Below, in pieces: positions 1 to 9,461 of a stretch of DNA of 64,000 nucleotides. Position 1 is the first letter of the stretch. Each line of letters opens with the position of its first letter. The stretch is from Noviherbaspirillum aerium (GTDB lineage Bacteria > Pseudomonadota > Gammaproteobacteria > Burkholderiales > Burkholderiaceae_D). The position numbers were made by a program, and so were the translations under genes. The DNA lies in NCBI RefSeq assembly GCF_008929045.1, contig NZ_VFAH01000002.1, forward strand, positions 62,001-126,000, read 5' to 3'. Below the pieces are notes generated by a model. That model was not told where the DNA came from. It did no database searches and was given only the letters and a program-made list of their open reading frames with translations.

Positions 1-3000
1 GCCTGTTTCTTGGCAAGCCCGCGTAACGCTCTAATGATCTCCCCCGCGCGTACACCGTCCGCTTTTATACGTTGCAAACCTTCCCGTACCTTACCGAGGT
101 TAGGCTCGTCGCGGTCCAACCAACGCGTGGCGGCTTCTGCTGATATGACAATTGCGCCGAGCGGTTGATTGACTTCATGCGCAATCGACGCCGCCAGATT
201 GGCGAGCACGGTTACGTGCGCATTCTTGACGAGCTCTGCCCGAGCCGCATGCAGATTACTCTCTGCTTTCATCCGGGCTTCGTTGGCGTCGATAAGCTGT
301 TCGTACAGTTTGGCAAACCCGAGCGCGATCGCTATTTGAGAAGCCATTAGCTCTAATCGCAGTACGCGCGCCGGATTGAACACCCCTGGCGACAGATTGT
401 TTTCCAGGTAGAGTAAGCCGATCAGCTCTTCTGCCCGGAGCAGCGGCAGACACAGGACCGAACGCAACGCGTCTGCTTCCTGCCTTTGGACACGCAGATG
501 TGAAACTTCCCTTATCGCGTCATGTATGACGACTGATTGCCGCGTGCGCAAAACCAAGTTCAACAGCTTCATCGGCACGATGCTTTGGTCGGGCTCGACG
601 AGCGAGGTAGAGGTGACCACGCCTTTTTCCGTCAGGCGACCGGAAGCTTCAACCGCAGGCAATCCTTCATTCACACTGATGAGCACGCCGTATTGTGCGT
701 TAGCATGCGCCAACAGGTCGGAAAACATCGTTTCAACCAGTTTTTCTTTCACTGTTGATTGCGACAATGCTTGCGCCGTTTTCAGCCCGAATCGTAGTGC
801 GGAGCTGTCGTCTATTTCGTCGGACTTGACATCTTCGCTTCGCAAATCATTGTACGGAAGAGCAAGCGCAACCTGAACTGCATTTGCCTTGTGGTGGGCT
901 CCCCAGCGTGCATAGGCGACCTTTGCCAGATGAGAGTGCTGCATTGCGGCGATGTCTAGCGCGTGTTCGCGACAGACGATTGCCGCAAGTTCATGCGCAA
1001 GAGCTCGTTCGTGAATGAAACCCTCGGCACACGCCGCACGTGCCGACATTTCAAAGTACATCATTGCCTTCAAATGATCGCCTTGGTACCTAGCCAATTC
1101 ACCCTGTAACAACTGCAGCTTGTTCTGGAACGTGCGCGGGTTCTTCCCTGCCCAGCCTTCAAACCGCTGGCATTCCCGATTCAATATTTGGGATATCAGC
1201 TCGCAGCTTTCATTCCCGCTCCTGGAAAGCGCCAGTGCATGGAACAAGTAGCAGTCCGCGACGTTGATATGGGCGGGCACCGCCGCGACCATCGTCAGCG
1301 ACCGCTCCAGAAATGCAAGCGATGTTACCCATTGCTGCTGGAATACCTCTGCCATGCCTGCATAAAGCAATACCCAGAACTTGGTCGGAAGTGACGTGGC
1401 TGATGCCGCGCGCTCGTTGCAAGTGTCGATCCACTTATTCCTATCGTTAAGCGGATAGCCTTTAGTCATCACCGTTACAAAATCCAGTTGTCCCTGGATA
1501 AGCAGCTCGATATCCCGATAGCCGATTGATTTGGTGAGATTGATGCCATAATCCGCCGCCTCCTCGACCAAGGGCAGTGCCGTGCCCATTGCCAGCATGT
1601 CGGAGATAATGTGGTTGCATGCATAACATTCCATTCCGATATCGCCGGACAGCCTGCCGCGAGTCGACGCCCGCTGCACATAATCCAGGGCCACTTCCAG
1701 AGGTTGAGTCCAGACCGCGACCTGATCCAGCGCCACCAAGGTGGCGATCCGAGTCGACTCGAAACCGTGCAGGTCCACGATCGCCAGGGCGGCTCGCCCG
1801 AAATCATAACCATCTTCGAATTGCTCATAATGGCTGGCGATAAAAACGCCGAACCATGCCAGACCATATGGCGAATCCGGGGCAACACCATGTCGCAGCG
1901 TCAGCTCGACGAGTTTTGCCAGATGCGTGAACTTAATATCGCTTGCAACAAAAAACGATGAGATCAATGTCGACAGCAGTGCCATCGCATCTTTAATCTC
2001 CACATCTTCACATGTCGGCAAATGCGCGAGGTCGCATATCTGCCTGCCGTTCAGCGCATCGATCGCTGCCTCATAAGCCTCGCGCATTTGGGCAGCGGAC
2101 GGTTCGCGTCCCAGTTTGAATCCGAGAATATCGAGCCCGGTAAGCGCGGCATCGATCGCCGCCTCATAATTCGACTGCAAGGTGTGAATTACCGCCTCAA
2201 GCCGATGCAGGAGCGCGCGCTTGTTGCCGGGCAAGTCGCGCGACAGCGCTTCCTTGATCCGCTCTTTCCCTTTCGACAGTTCTCCTTTGGCAATGAGGCA
2301 TTCGCTTTCAATCAAGGCGACTTCATAAGCAAGAGCAAAGTGACTCTCCCACCAGCCAGGGTTCATCAGCGATCTCGCCGTGTTGTTGTAATCGTATGCA
2401 CGATCTACCAGCGACGCTCGTTGCGCACGTCGGGCTGCGAGATTCAGGATGTGGACAAAACCCGGCCTCTCCGCATCGCGAATGTCGACCAGCGACACCT
2501 TCTCGATCTGGTTGCCAATTTCATAAGCAACGGCTGCGATGTCGTCGTTCCAATAGCTTGCCATGCGGCGTGCCACATGGGCGTGCGCCTGGGATCTCGC
2601 GTTAGGCGCGATCAGTTCATATGCAGCCTCGAGTACGCGATCATGCTGGAATGCACAGGAGTCGCCGCGGCGCACCAGCAAACCGTTGCTCGTCAGTTGA
2701 TTGATAGCTGCAGCAAAGTCGCCAGAGTGTGAATCACAGACATGGGCAAGCAACGCGATCTTGCAGTGTCCGCCGATGCAGGCCTGATTTTGCAGGATCA
2801 GGTTCAGCGATTCAGGGAGCTTCGCTATGCGCTTTATGATCAAGTCGACGACATGATCGGCATAACCGGACAACATCACTTCCTCATCGATCCAGCGCCA
2901 GGTGCCCGCAACAAGCTTCAAGACACCGTCTTCGATCCAGCTCTGCAACAGCTGCTGCGCGAAATACGGATTGCCTCCGGATTTTTCGTAAAGAGCATTC

Positions 3001-3797
3001 ACCAGACCGTCCAGTCGCTCGCCGGACTGCTTAAGCGTGTCGGCAATAATGTGCTCGAAGGCGACGACGGACAGAGGCGCCAATGTCAACTCGCCGATAT
3101 TTGCCCCTGCCGACCTGGTGGCATGCCTTACCTGCGCATACCACTTTGCGAACGCGCCATCGTCTTCACGATAGGCTCCAATGAAAAGGACATTGGCGGG
3201 AGGTTGCAGGATGAGCGATTTCAGGAACGACAAAGTGGCCTCATCGGCCCATTGCAGGTCGTCCAGAAAAATCACCGCAGGCCGGCCAGACTCCGAAAAC
3301 GCTTCCAGGGTGCGAATGATCGCTTGTTCGATTCGCACCTGCCCCTGGGGCGTCAGGAGACTCAGGGCAGGACCGGAGCCGCCAAGGAGGTGCTCCGCCT
3401 CCGGGACCAGTTCCGTAATCGAATTGCCGTGCCCGCTGAGCAGTTCGAGCCAGCGCCCGGCCAGACGGTCTAGTTTAGCCTGTTCACCGCCTAGTGCGTC
3501 GAGCGTCAGCGTCCGAACGACTTGTGCAACGGCTGCGAACGGTATTTCCACATTCAACTGCTCGCATTTCCCCTCTCCTATGGCGAGCGGTGCGTCCTGC
3601 AGCTGCTTGAGGAACCATCGAACCAAGGTCGACTTACCGACTCCGCCTCTGCCGGCGATCATTAATATCTCGGTCACGCCCGTGCGTTTGACGCGCTCCA
3701 GCACACGCTCCAGACATTCTCGCTCCTTCTCCCGACCATGCATGGATTCGGTACTGAAGTTCGTCGGGAACAAGGTTTCTGTGCTATCCATTTTCAT
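1..3797 (-). CDS. AAA-type ATPase / GAF / sensor histidine kinase, C-terminus off the window edge
   Basis: Very large signalling protein, about 1265 residues visible, with no stop before the left edge. N-terminal AAA_16-like ATPase: Walker A GRGGVGKST near residues 48-56 and Walker B VIFLDDLQWAD near 172-182. A long helical middle (about 300-950) with no distinct motif resembles TPR-like regions of such proteins. A GAF-like domain lies near 1000-1140. A HisKA box with the phospho-acceptor His in SIAHEVNQPLG sits near residue 1206; the catalytic ATPase domain lies beyond the edge. The layout matches the ATP-binding/sensor kinases that often also carry an N-terminal Ser/Thr kinase domain, absent here. 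Start at 3797 (ATG AAA ATG GAT), with 3791 an in-frame alternative. The ligand is unknown; the protein is probably cytoplasmic, since no membrane segment is seen. Confidence 0.85.
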   Translation of the reverse strand, partial: MKMDSTETLFPTNFSTESMHGREKERECLERVLERVKRTGVTEILMIAGRGGVGKSTLVRWFLKQLQDAPLAIGEGKCEQLNVEIPFAAVAQVVRTLTLDALGGEQAKLDRLAGRWLELLSGHGNSITELVPEAEHLLGGSGPALSLLTPQGQVRIEQAIIRTLEAFSESGRPAVIFLDDLQWADEATLSFLKSLILQPPANVLFIGAYREDDGAFAKWYAQVRHATRSAGANIGELTLAPLSVVAFEHIIADTLKQSGERLDGLVNALYEKSGGNPYFAQQLLQSWIEDGVLKLVAGTWRWIDEEVMLSGYADHVVDLIIKRIAKLPESLNLILQNQACIGGHCKIALLAHVCDSHSGDFAAAINQLTSNGLLVRRGDSCAFQHDRVLEAAYELIAPNARSQAHAHVARRMASYWNDDIAAVAYEIGNQIEKVSLVDIRDAERPGFVHILNLAARRAQRASLVDRAYDYNNTARSLMNPGWWESHFALAYEVALIESECLIAKGELSKGKERIKEALSRDLPGNKRALLHRLEAVIHTLQSNYEAAIDAALTGLDILGFKLGREPSAAQMREAYEAAIDALNGRQICDLAHLPTCEDVEIKDAMALLSTLISSFFVASDIKFTHLAKLVELTLRHGVAPDSPYGLAWFGVFIASHYEQFEDGYDFGRAALAIVDLHGFESTRIATLVALDQVAVWTQPLEVALDYVQRASTRGRLSGDIGMECYACNHIISDMLAMGTALPLVEEAADYGINLTKSIGYRDIELLIQGQLDFVTVMTKGYPLNDRNKWIDTCNERAASATSLPTKFWVLLYAGMAEVFQQQWVTSLAFLERSLTMVAAVPAHINVADCYLFHALALSRSGNESCELISQILNRECQRFEGWAGKNPRTFQNKLQLLQGELARYQGDHLKAMMYFEMSARAACAEGFIHERALAHELAAIVCREHALDIAAMQHSHLAKVAYARWGAHHKANAVQVALALPYNDLRSEDVKSDEIDDSSALRFGLKTAQALSQSTVKEKLVETMFSDLLAHANAQYGVLISVNEGLPAVEASGRLTEKGVVTSTSLVEPDQSIVPMKLLNLVLRTRQSVVIHDAIREVSHLRVQRQEADALRSVLCLPLLRAEELIGLLYLENNLSPGVFNPARVLRLELMASQIAIALGFAKLYEQLIDANEARMKAESNLHAARAELVKNAHVTVLANLAASIAHEVNQPLGAIVISAEAATRWLDRDEPNLGKVREGLQRIKADGVRAGEIIRALRGLAKKQ

Positions 3798-4354
3798 GAA
3801 TCGTATTCATCAATCTCGACAGACCTGATCGCGGTCCCTTGCAAAGATGGTCGCGCACCGGTTTTGTTACGGAACAGACTTGGTCAACTGATGGGTACCG
3901 CGCTGGATGTATAAATATTCCTACTGTCGGTTGCTTCGTCATTCTCGAACGGTAAAGCGTCACCTAAGAAAGAACAATGGGAAAATATCAGAATTATAAA
4001 GATGCGATATTATCGCAGCTGCAGCATGAAGCCTAAAGCGTATTCCTTCGTCTTCATGCAGGAGCCGCAGGACCCGAGGTGCTGGAAATGTAGCGGCGAC
4101 CTTCAAATGCATATCTGTCAACTCGCTCTGCGATGATACCGGTGCCTGCTGACTGCCTCCACGCCGACAGTTGTCCACAGATGCTGCGGCATAGCGCCAG
4201 CGAAAGCAGCCGCTTACTCAAGCCAGGTACGAGCCCCGCCCCGGTTCACATGCCAGTCTTCGTCCGCCACATGCAAGGGGGCACTGGCGACCGCTTTCGA
4301 AGCCATTTTCTCCATCATGCTGCGTTCATGAATTTTTGGTCATGATTTCATTTA
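3798..4354. other. Intergenic stretch, no gene recognised
   Basis: About 560 bases between the kinase start and the regulator remnant. Only short ORFs without credible ribosome sites or family features are present. It should hold the kinase promoter, but no clear -35/-10 pair can be defended. Confidence 0.4.
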
Positions 4355-4582
4355 TTACCATGCCAGCGCCACCTGTTTGTTAAGCAGGCCTCCGATGACG
4401 AACTCAAGCGACTCGCGCTCGCGCTAAGTCAGCGAGGGGTACTTGGAATGCAGCGCGGCCATTTCGCATCGTGCATGCAGGTTGAATGCATCGGCCTCGA
4501 TTGCATTGCAGGCCGCATGCCAAAGGTCGTCGGAATCAACGGGCTTGGTCAGGAACCCGACCCTCCCGGCTTTCATGGCTCA
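4355..4582 (-). pseudogene. Broken tail of a FixJ/NodW-type response regulator
   Basis: Minus-strand translation directly after the stop of the neighbouring receiver gene gives a receiver C-terminus (AMKAGRVGFLTKPVDSDDL), a linker (LHSKYPSLT) and the start of a LuxR-type helix-turn-helix (RERESLEFVIGGLLNKQVA). An in-frame TAG stands where FixJ proteins have the Pro of the SLTPRERE motif, and the helix-turn-helix ends early at TAA (4355-4357) before the recognition helix. The N-terminal half of this receiver is missing. It is the decayed end of a second regulator, joined to the first by deletion or recombination. The family match is clear; the mechanism of loss is inference. Confidence 0.75.
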
Positions 4583-4981
4583 GCCATGGCAAGTGCGCCG
4601 CACCGCCAGCGCGCGTTCAATCTGCCCTAACAGGATATCCGGGTTGACTGGCTTGCTCAGCACCCCGAGCGCCCCGGCGTGCAGCGCGCGCTGTTCCATC
4701 TCTAAGTCATTATTCCCGCTGATGAAAATCAGCGGCACAGTGGGGTGGCGCACAACGAATTGCTCAAGCAGTGCAAATCCACTCATACCGCGCAGCTTCA
4801 CATCGGAAAGAACGATATCGATCCTGCCCAAATGAGGCCATGCAAGAAATGCTTCGCCCGAATCGAAACTGATCGGTTCGTAACCGGCCGCTTCGAGCAG
4901 GTTTTCCATGGCATAGCGAATGGCCGCATCGTCGTCGATGACGCCGATTGTCGCCACCTTGTTACTTTTCTTGCAACACAT
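4580..4981 (-). CDS. Stand-alone response regulator receiver protein
   Basis: A 133-residue CheY/FixJ-type receiver. The acidic cluster IDDDA is near the N-terminus, the phospho-acceptor Asp is in VLSDVKL, the conserved Thr/Ser position is in FISGNN, and Lys is in LSKPVN. No output domain follows; the stop lies immediately before the remnant of another regulator. It is therefore either a genuine single-domain receiver or the surviving half of a rearranged FixJ-type gene. Start chosen at 4981 (MCCKKSNK), behind GGAGAGG/AGGA; an upstream ATG at 5008 is in frame. The nearby histidine kinase on the same strand is a possible partner, by position only. Confidence 0.8.
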   Translation of the reverse strand: MCCKKSNKVATIGVIDDDAAIRYAMENLLEAAGYEPISFDSGEAFLAWPHLGRIDIVLSDVKLRGMSGFALLEQFVVRHPTVPLIFISGNNDLEMEQRALHAGALGVLSKPVNPDILLGQIERALAVRRTCHG

Positions 4982-5658
4982 CGTCCTATTCCTCTCCGCG
5001 TGTATCAAGCGATCGCGGCACGCAATCAGGTGATGGGACGCCGTTCATCGGCGCAGATTGACTATTCGTTAATGGCTATGCAGTGAGAAAAATTTTGTCA
5101 CCGCGCTACGCACAATACATTCGTTATCGTCAATCACGTGCACACACTGGAGCGTCTTCGCCTTGTCCAGGCTGGTCAGGATGAAACCGCTCTAGAGTCA
5201 GCACCGGCGGAAAGGTCGCGGCCTTTCAAATATGATGCATGCCAAGGATCATCTTACTATATGGAAAACCGTCCGGTATTATCCCTTGCATAGGGTGAGG
5301 ACGGGACCTGCAATACCGGGACATGTTTTTCCATGAAAAAACGTGGCATCTGCCATATGGCATTGGAATCGATGTAAACCGAATTTTTTATCCTGCGCTG
5401 CCAGAGGAACTGATTGCCGCAGATCGCCGCATTCTCAAAAACCTTCTGCATGACAGGCGTCCCGAAAACATAGAGTGGGCGGAACAGGTCGGCTTGTCCC
5501 GCCACTCCATCCTGCTTGTATATTGGTCCGCCTGTTGATCCTATTCAAAAAATGTATATTAAAGTCGGCAGATCCCTCAAAGTCCGGCACCAGGGACCGC
5601 CAAAACCTGTCTGTGCAATTACCATATCGTTTTCTGCCATACCGAGTGGAGGTTTTGC
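4982..5658. other. Intergenic stretch holding a short copy of repeat family 1
   Basis: About 680 bases between the receiver gene and nadE. Apart from the repeat at 5149-5196, only ORFs lacking ribosome sites or recognisable features are seen. The nadE ribosome site (GGAGG) is at the right end. Confidence 0.4.
5149..5196. repeat. Repeat family 1, internally deleted copy
   Basis: Two terminal inverted repeats almost back to back: GGAGCGTCTTCGCCTTGTCC at the left, and on the right a sequence whose reverse complement begins GAGCGGTTTCATCCTGACC. The body present in fuller copies (27947-28114, 13369-13557) is missing. Confidence 0.65.
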
Positions 5659-6489
5659 ATGGATCAGGCCGGCTACACCGAGCAGCAGCGGGAAATCATG
5701 GCTGCTCTTGAAGTTACCCCGCAATTCGACGTTCAATCCGAGATTGCGCGCCGCGTTGCCTTCCTGCGCGGACAATTGCAGTCCAGCGGCATGCGCGCGC
5801 TGGTGCTTGGAATCAGCGGCGGGGTCGACTCCCTGACCGCAGGCCTGCTTGCCCAGCATGCGGTACGCCAGGCGCGCGAACAAGGCCAGGCGGCGACGTT
5901 CATCGCGATGCGCCTGCCCTACGGGGTGCAACGCGACGAGGATGATGCGCAGCACTCGCTTGATGTGATCGGGCCGGACCAGGTGCTCACCGTCGATATC
6001 AAGCCTGCCAGCGATGCGATGCTGAGCGCTCTCAAGGCTGCAGGCCAGGTTTTTGAAAGTGCCGCGCAGGAAGACTTCGTACTGGGCAATATCAAGGCGC
6101 GCCAGCGCATGATCGCCCAGTACGCCGTTGCCGGCGCCATGCGCGGTCTGGTGATCGGCACGGATCAGGCGGCGGAAGCCTTGATGGGATTTTTCACCAA
6201 GCACGGCGACGGCGCGGCAGATGTAACGCCTCTGACGGGCCTTACAAAGCGCCGCGTCCGCGCTGTCGCCGCCGCGTTGGGCGCGCCCGATCCTCTGGTA
6301 TTCAAGGTACCAACCGCCGACCTCGAAAACCTGGCGCCGCTCAAACCAGATGAAGACGCATTTGGCGTAAGCTACGAGACCATTGATGATTTCCTGGAAG
6401 GCAAGACCATCGCCGGGTCCGATGCCGACATCATCCTTCGTCAATACAATGCCACGGCACATAAACGCGCCTTGCCGGCCACTCCCTGA
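5659..6489 (+). CDS. nadE: Ammonia-dependent NAD+ synthetase
   Basis: A 276-residue cytoplasmic enzyme making NAD from deamido-NAD, ATP and ammonia, the last step of NAD synthesis. The adenylate-binding PP-loop SGGVDS is at residues 53-58 ([15 protein letters not shown]). Other NadE segments seen include [32 protein letters not shown] and [19 protein letters not shown]. Length matches the short ammonia-type enzyme; there is no glutaminase domain. Ribosome site GGAGG is 9 bases before the ATG. The gene appears monocistronic, followed by a repeat element and an oppositely oriented gene. Confidence 0.95.
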   Translation: MDQAGYTEQQREIMAALEVTPQFDVQSEIARRVAFLRGQLQSSGMRALVLGISGGVDSLTAGLLAQHAVRQAREQGQAATFIAMRLPYGVQRDEDDAQHSLDVIGPDQVLTVDIKPASDAMLSALKAAGQVFESAAQEDFVLGNIKARQRMIAQYAVAGAMRGLVIGTDQAAEALMGFFTKHGDGAADVTPLTGLTKRRVRAVAAALGAPDPLVFKVPTADLENLAPLKPDEDAFGVSYETIDDFLEGKTIAGSDADIILRQYNATAHKRALPATP

Positions 6490-6593
6490 ATGACTGGATC
6501 CAGATGCCGGCACGCGCAATTCCCGGTGAACGCCGCAGGGCGCTTCTTCACGAGCTGCCGCATTCTTTCCATGGCATCCGCGCTATGAACGCT

Positions 6594-6745
6594 TAGAGCG
6601 GTTTCACCCTGGCCTGCCGGCCGATCCCGAACGGATTGCCGCCGGCACGGCATTGCGACTCCTTGCCATGTCTTGGCCATGTCGCGTCGTCATGCCTTGT
6701 TCCACCGGCGATCTGCCTCGGCCTTGACCAGGCGATCCCACTTGG
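6594..6745. repeat. Repeat family 1, copy with degraded right end
   Basis: Begins TTAGAGCGGTTTCACCCTGG and shares the family core (CGACTCCTTGCCATG, then CATGTCGCGTCGTCATGCC, CTTGTTCC and CTCGGCC). The expected right-hand inverted repeat is only partly recognisable (CTTGACCAGGCGATCC) and runs into the end of the VOC gene. Confidence 0.65.
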
Positions 6746-7138
6746 CTACTTAGGGCGGTAGATCGCGCAGAGCTTGTGGCCATCAGGATCACGTACATAC
6801 GCCAGGTGCATTGGCCCCATAGTACCGTCGCGCAGGCCCGGCGGGTCTTCGGCAGAGCAGCCGCCATTCGCCACCGCGATGTCGTGAAAGTCGCGGACTT
6901 GCTCGGCCGAAGTGCATTTGAAACCAATGGTGCCGCCGTTGGCAAAGGTCGCATCTTCACCGTTGATTGGCTCGGTTATGCAAAAGGTACCTCCGTCATG
7001 CCGGTAGAAAAGCCGGGTATGCCCGGAGTCGGCCCTGTGGCGGAATGGTTCTCCTACTCCGAGCAAGCTAAGCACGGCGTCATAAAAACGCTTTGAGCGC
7101 TCGAGGTCATTTGAACCAATCATTATGTGGCTGAACAT
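6746..7138 (-). CDS. VOC (glyoxalase/bleomycin resistance) family protein
   Basis: A 130-residue protein with two beta-alpha-beta-beta-beta modules of the vicinal oxygen chelate superfamily. N-terminal FSHIMIGSNDLERSKRFYDAVLSLLG is typical, with a potential metal-ligand His at residue 4, and the C-terminal module ends HLAYVRDPDGHKLCAIYRP. These proteins bind a metal and act as lyases, isomerases, dioxygenases or antibiotic binders; the substrate cannot be told here. Start has a strong ribosome site (AGAGGAG). The stop lies at the edge of a repeat element, so the last residues may have been affected by its insertion. Confidence 0.85.
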   Translation of the reverse strand: MFSHIMIGSNDLERSKRFYDAVLSLLGVGEPFRHRADSGHTRLFYRHDGGTFCITEPINGEDATFANGGTIGFKCTSAEQVRDFHDIAVANGGCSAEDPPGLRDGTMGPMHLAYVRDPDGHKLCAIYRPK

Positions 7139-7664
7139 GTAATCTCCTCTTATCTGCAGGGCTGCGCCGACTGCGCTTCCTTGATCTTGCAGTGTAACGA
7201 TCTATTTGCTTGCTCGCAATGAAGTACGGTGCCTGGGCGAGCTACCACGGCGACTTGTGAAGCAAGCCTCCAGGTCCATTGTTGGCCGCGCCCTGTCTTT
7301 GCTTAGATCTCGATGTGCGGCAGAGGTCAGGCACAAGGCTGCAAGCTTGGGGCATGGACAGGATACGGCCCGGAGAACGGCGCACCGGACTTTCGCAGGG
7401 GAAGCTCGCGTCTTGCCTGTCGCACCAATACCTCAGCGGACCAATGGAAAGGTGACTAGGCTAATGCAGGGCACAAACAGACCGGCTCCGTGCAGAAGTA
7501 TCGGCTTCGACGCCTATACTTCTGCATGAAGAAAATTATTTTGGCTTGGACGGAATAATGATCCTCGCCGCTACGTATACCTGTATGGAAGCAAATCGGC
7601 GCCAGTGTACGCAGGAACGCAGACCGCATCCACCGATATTTCTTACCCATACCGGAACCTGAAC
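7139..7664. other. Intergenic stretch with a strong hairpin
   Basis: About 525 bases between divergent genes. It contains the hairpin at 7491-7526 and presumably the promoter of the downstream plus-strand block. No gene is supported. Confidence 0.4.
7491..7526. promoter_or_regulatory. Perfect 11-bp inverted repeat upstream of the sigma-factor block
   Basis: TGCAGAAGTAT and ATACTTCTGCA flank a 14-base spacer which can itself pair GGC with GCC. No T-run follows on either strand, so it is not a normal terminator. It lies about 140 bases before the first gene of the ECF sigma block and could be an operator or an RNA hairpin. Function is inferred. Confidence 0.5.
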
Positions 7665-8096
7665 ATGAAAAATACTTCCTTTGCTGCCTTGCTTATCGTG
7701 ACATCCATCGGCACCTGTTTTGCAGGTCCTTCATCCGACGCCGCCCGGACCCACTTCAACGCCATTGCATCGGGCGACTTGTCTGTCGTCATGCGAGGCT
7801 ACGCTGCCCAGCCTCAGTTGAACTGGATCGGCGGCCCGCTGGATGGCACCTATGTCGGCGCCGAAGACATCGGGAACGCCTGGGAAAAGTTTGGAAAGGC
7901 CGCCGGCCCGCTGAAAGTCACCGTCGTCAATCTGGAAGAATCCGTCAATCCCAAGGGTGCTACCGTTTCCGCCAACGTGCTCTTCGAAGGCAAGCAGCCA
8001 ATCAAGGTGCGTTATGTGCTGACCTTCCGTGACGGCCTGCTGGTCAACGAGACCTGGCAGATCGATCCAAAGCTCGCTGTCGCAGTGGCTTACTGA
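7665..8096 (+). CDS. Exported SnoaL/NTF2-like protein
   Basis: A 143-residue protein with a signal peptide (MKNTSFAALLIVTSIGTCFA, cleavage after CFA). The mature part reads like a cone-shaped NTF2/SnoaL fold: DAARTHFNAIASGDLSVVMRGYA, then ENAWEKFGK-like and TVVNLEES segments, and a terminal strand pair with LVNETWQIDP. These domains bind small ligands or act as isomerases; nothing here fixes a substrate. It stands 55 bases before the ECF sigma gene on the same strand and may belong to its regulon. Start at 7665, immediately before the signal peptide; the longer upstream reading adds implausible residues. Confidence 0.75.
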   Translation: MKNTSFAALLIVTSIGTCFAGPSSDAARTHFNAIASGDLSVVMRGYAAQPQLNWIGGPLDGTYVGAEDIGNAWEKFGKAAGPLKVTVVNLEESVNPKGATVSANVLFEGKQPIKVRYVLTFRDGLLVNETWQIDPKLAVAVAY

Positions 8097-8151
8097 ACTT
8101 CCGCCCAGAATACCGAGGTTCTACATGTCGACTGATAACTAAAAACCGCTT

Positions 8152-8661
8152 ATGCAAGACGACATCACAAAGCTAATGATTTCCTGCATACCACGCTTGC
8201 GCCGATATGCGCGGGCGCTGGTAGGCGATCGGACGGACGCGGACGATCTGGTGCAAGACACCATGGAGCGCGGCTGGGGAAAACTGTCTTCGTGGCGCTC
8301 GGGCAGCGACATGCGTGCCTGGCTATTCGGCATCATGCACAATCTGCATATCGACCAGGTACGCAAGCCGACGCTGCACACGGTCGACCTCGGGGACGAC
8401 ACGCCAGTGCCGGTCGTGCATGCCACGCAAACGCACAGGCTGGAAATCCACGACATGCAATCGGCATTGGAGACTTTGCCGGCGGAACTGCGCGAGGTGC
8501 TGCTGCTGGTGGCGCTCGAGGAGATGACCTATGAGGAGGTTGCCGCCACGCTGCGCATTCCTGCCGGGACTGTCATGTCGCGGCTCTCCCGTGCGCGGGA
8601 ACGGCTGCGCGCCCACATGGAGCAAAGAACGACCATCTCTCCGTTGAAAGTCGTGAAATGA
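8152..8661 (+). CDS. ECF-type RNA polymerase sigma factor
   Basis: A 169-residue group 4 sigma factor. Region 2 is seen as RYARALVGDRTDADDLVQDTMERGW with MRAWLFGIMHNLHID (residues about 18-70). Region 4 is LPAELREVLLLVALEEMTYEEVAATLRIPAGTVMSRLSRARERLR (about 108-152), containing the DNA-binding helix-turn-helix. The stop overlaps the start of the next gene, a membrane anti-sigma factor, the usual arrangement for a sigma factor held inactive until an envelope signal. Probable targets are the downstream exported redox genes, and often its own promoter; no ECF promoter could be assigned with confidence. Confidence 0.92.
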   Translation: MQDDITKLMISCIPRLRRYARALVGDRTDADDLVQDTMERGWGKLSSWRSGSDMRAWLFGIMHNLHIDQVRKPTLHTVDLGDDTPVPVVHATQTHRLEIHDMQSALETLPAELREVLLLVALEEMTYEEVAATLRIPAGTVMSRLSRARERLRAHMEQRTTISPLKVVK

Positions 8662-9461
8662 GCAAATTACCCATTACCGAAGCGGATCTGCATGCCTATG
8701 TGGACGGCTTATTGCCAGACGCGCGGCGCATTGAGATAGATGACTATCTGGCCGCACGCCCTGATGAAGCCGAACGGCTGGCCGCTTACCGCCGGCAGAA
8801 TGAAGCACTGCGCAAGCTTTTTGACCCGGTGCTTGATGAACCGGTGCCGTCACAGCTCGGTGCCAGGCCAATGCGTAGCGTCTGGCTTCAGCGCATTGCA
8901 GCCGGCTTGGCGATCGCGTTCTTCAGCGGCGCTGCCGGCTGGCAGCTGCATGGCCAGGTCGCAACGGGAGAAAGAGCGGGACTGGCACAAGCGCCGGCGA
9001 CCGGCCCCTCGGCAACGGACCGGCGAGTCGCTGGCCTGGCGCGCCAGGCTGCAATTGCCCATGTGGTGTACAGCCCGGATGTGCGCCGGCCGGTCGAGAT
9101 CGGGGCGGAGCAGGAGGAACAGCTGGTGACATGGTTGTCCAAGCGTATCGGCAGCAAGATCCGCCCTCCGAAACTCGGCAAGCTCGGATATGAATTGATT
9201 GGCGGACGCCTGCTACCGGGAGAAAGCGGGCCGGTGGCGCAGTTCATGTATCACGACGCCACAGGGCAGCGCCTGACCTTGTACGTCTCCGCGGAACAGT
9301 CGCAGAACCAGGACACCGGGTTCCGCTTCGCTCAGGAAGGACCGGTCAACGTCTTCTACTGGATCGACGGCAAATTCGGCTACGCATTGTCCGCCGGCGC
9401 TGACCGGGGCGAGCTGGCCCGTATCGCAACTGCGGTGTACGAGCAGCTGGAAAAATCGTGA
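8658..9461 (+). CDS. Membrane anti-sigma factor
   Basis: A 267-residue protein starting within the sigma gene's end (ATGA overlap). The N-terminal cytoplasmic part (ITEADLHAYVDGLLPDARR, EAERLAAYRRQNEALRKLFD) is the anti-sigma helical domain seen in proteins annotated as transmembrane transcriptional regulators. One membrane segment lies near residues 78-97 (RIAAGLAIAFFSGAAGWQL). The periplasmic part has no recognised catalytic motif and ends FYWIDGKFGYALSAGADRGELARIATAVYEQL. No HxxxCxxC zinc motif is present. Role by family and context: sequestering the adjacent ECF factor and releasing it on a periplasmic, perhaps oxidative, signal. Confidence 0.88.
   Translation: MSKLPITEADLHAYVDGLLPDARRIEIDDYLAARPDEAERLAAYRRQNEALRKLFDPVLDEPVPSQLGARPMRSVWLQRIAAGLAIAFFSGAAGWQLHGQVATGERAGLAQAPATGPSATDRRVAGLARQAAIAHVVYSPDVRRPVEIGAEQEEQLVTWLSKRIGSKIRPPKLGKLGYELIGGRLLPGESGPVAQFMYHDATGQRLTLYVSAEQSQNQDTGFRFAQEGPVNVFYWIDGKFGYALSAGADRGELARIATAVYEQLEKS

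Noticed and set aside
5257-5538. Overlapping ORFs upstream of nadE on both strands
   Set aside because: Neither has a ribosome site, family signature or signal features, and they are complementary to each other.
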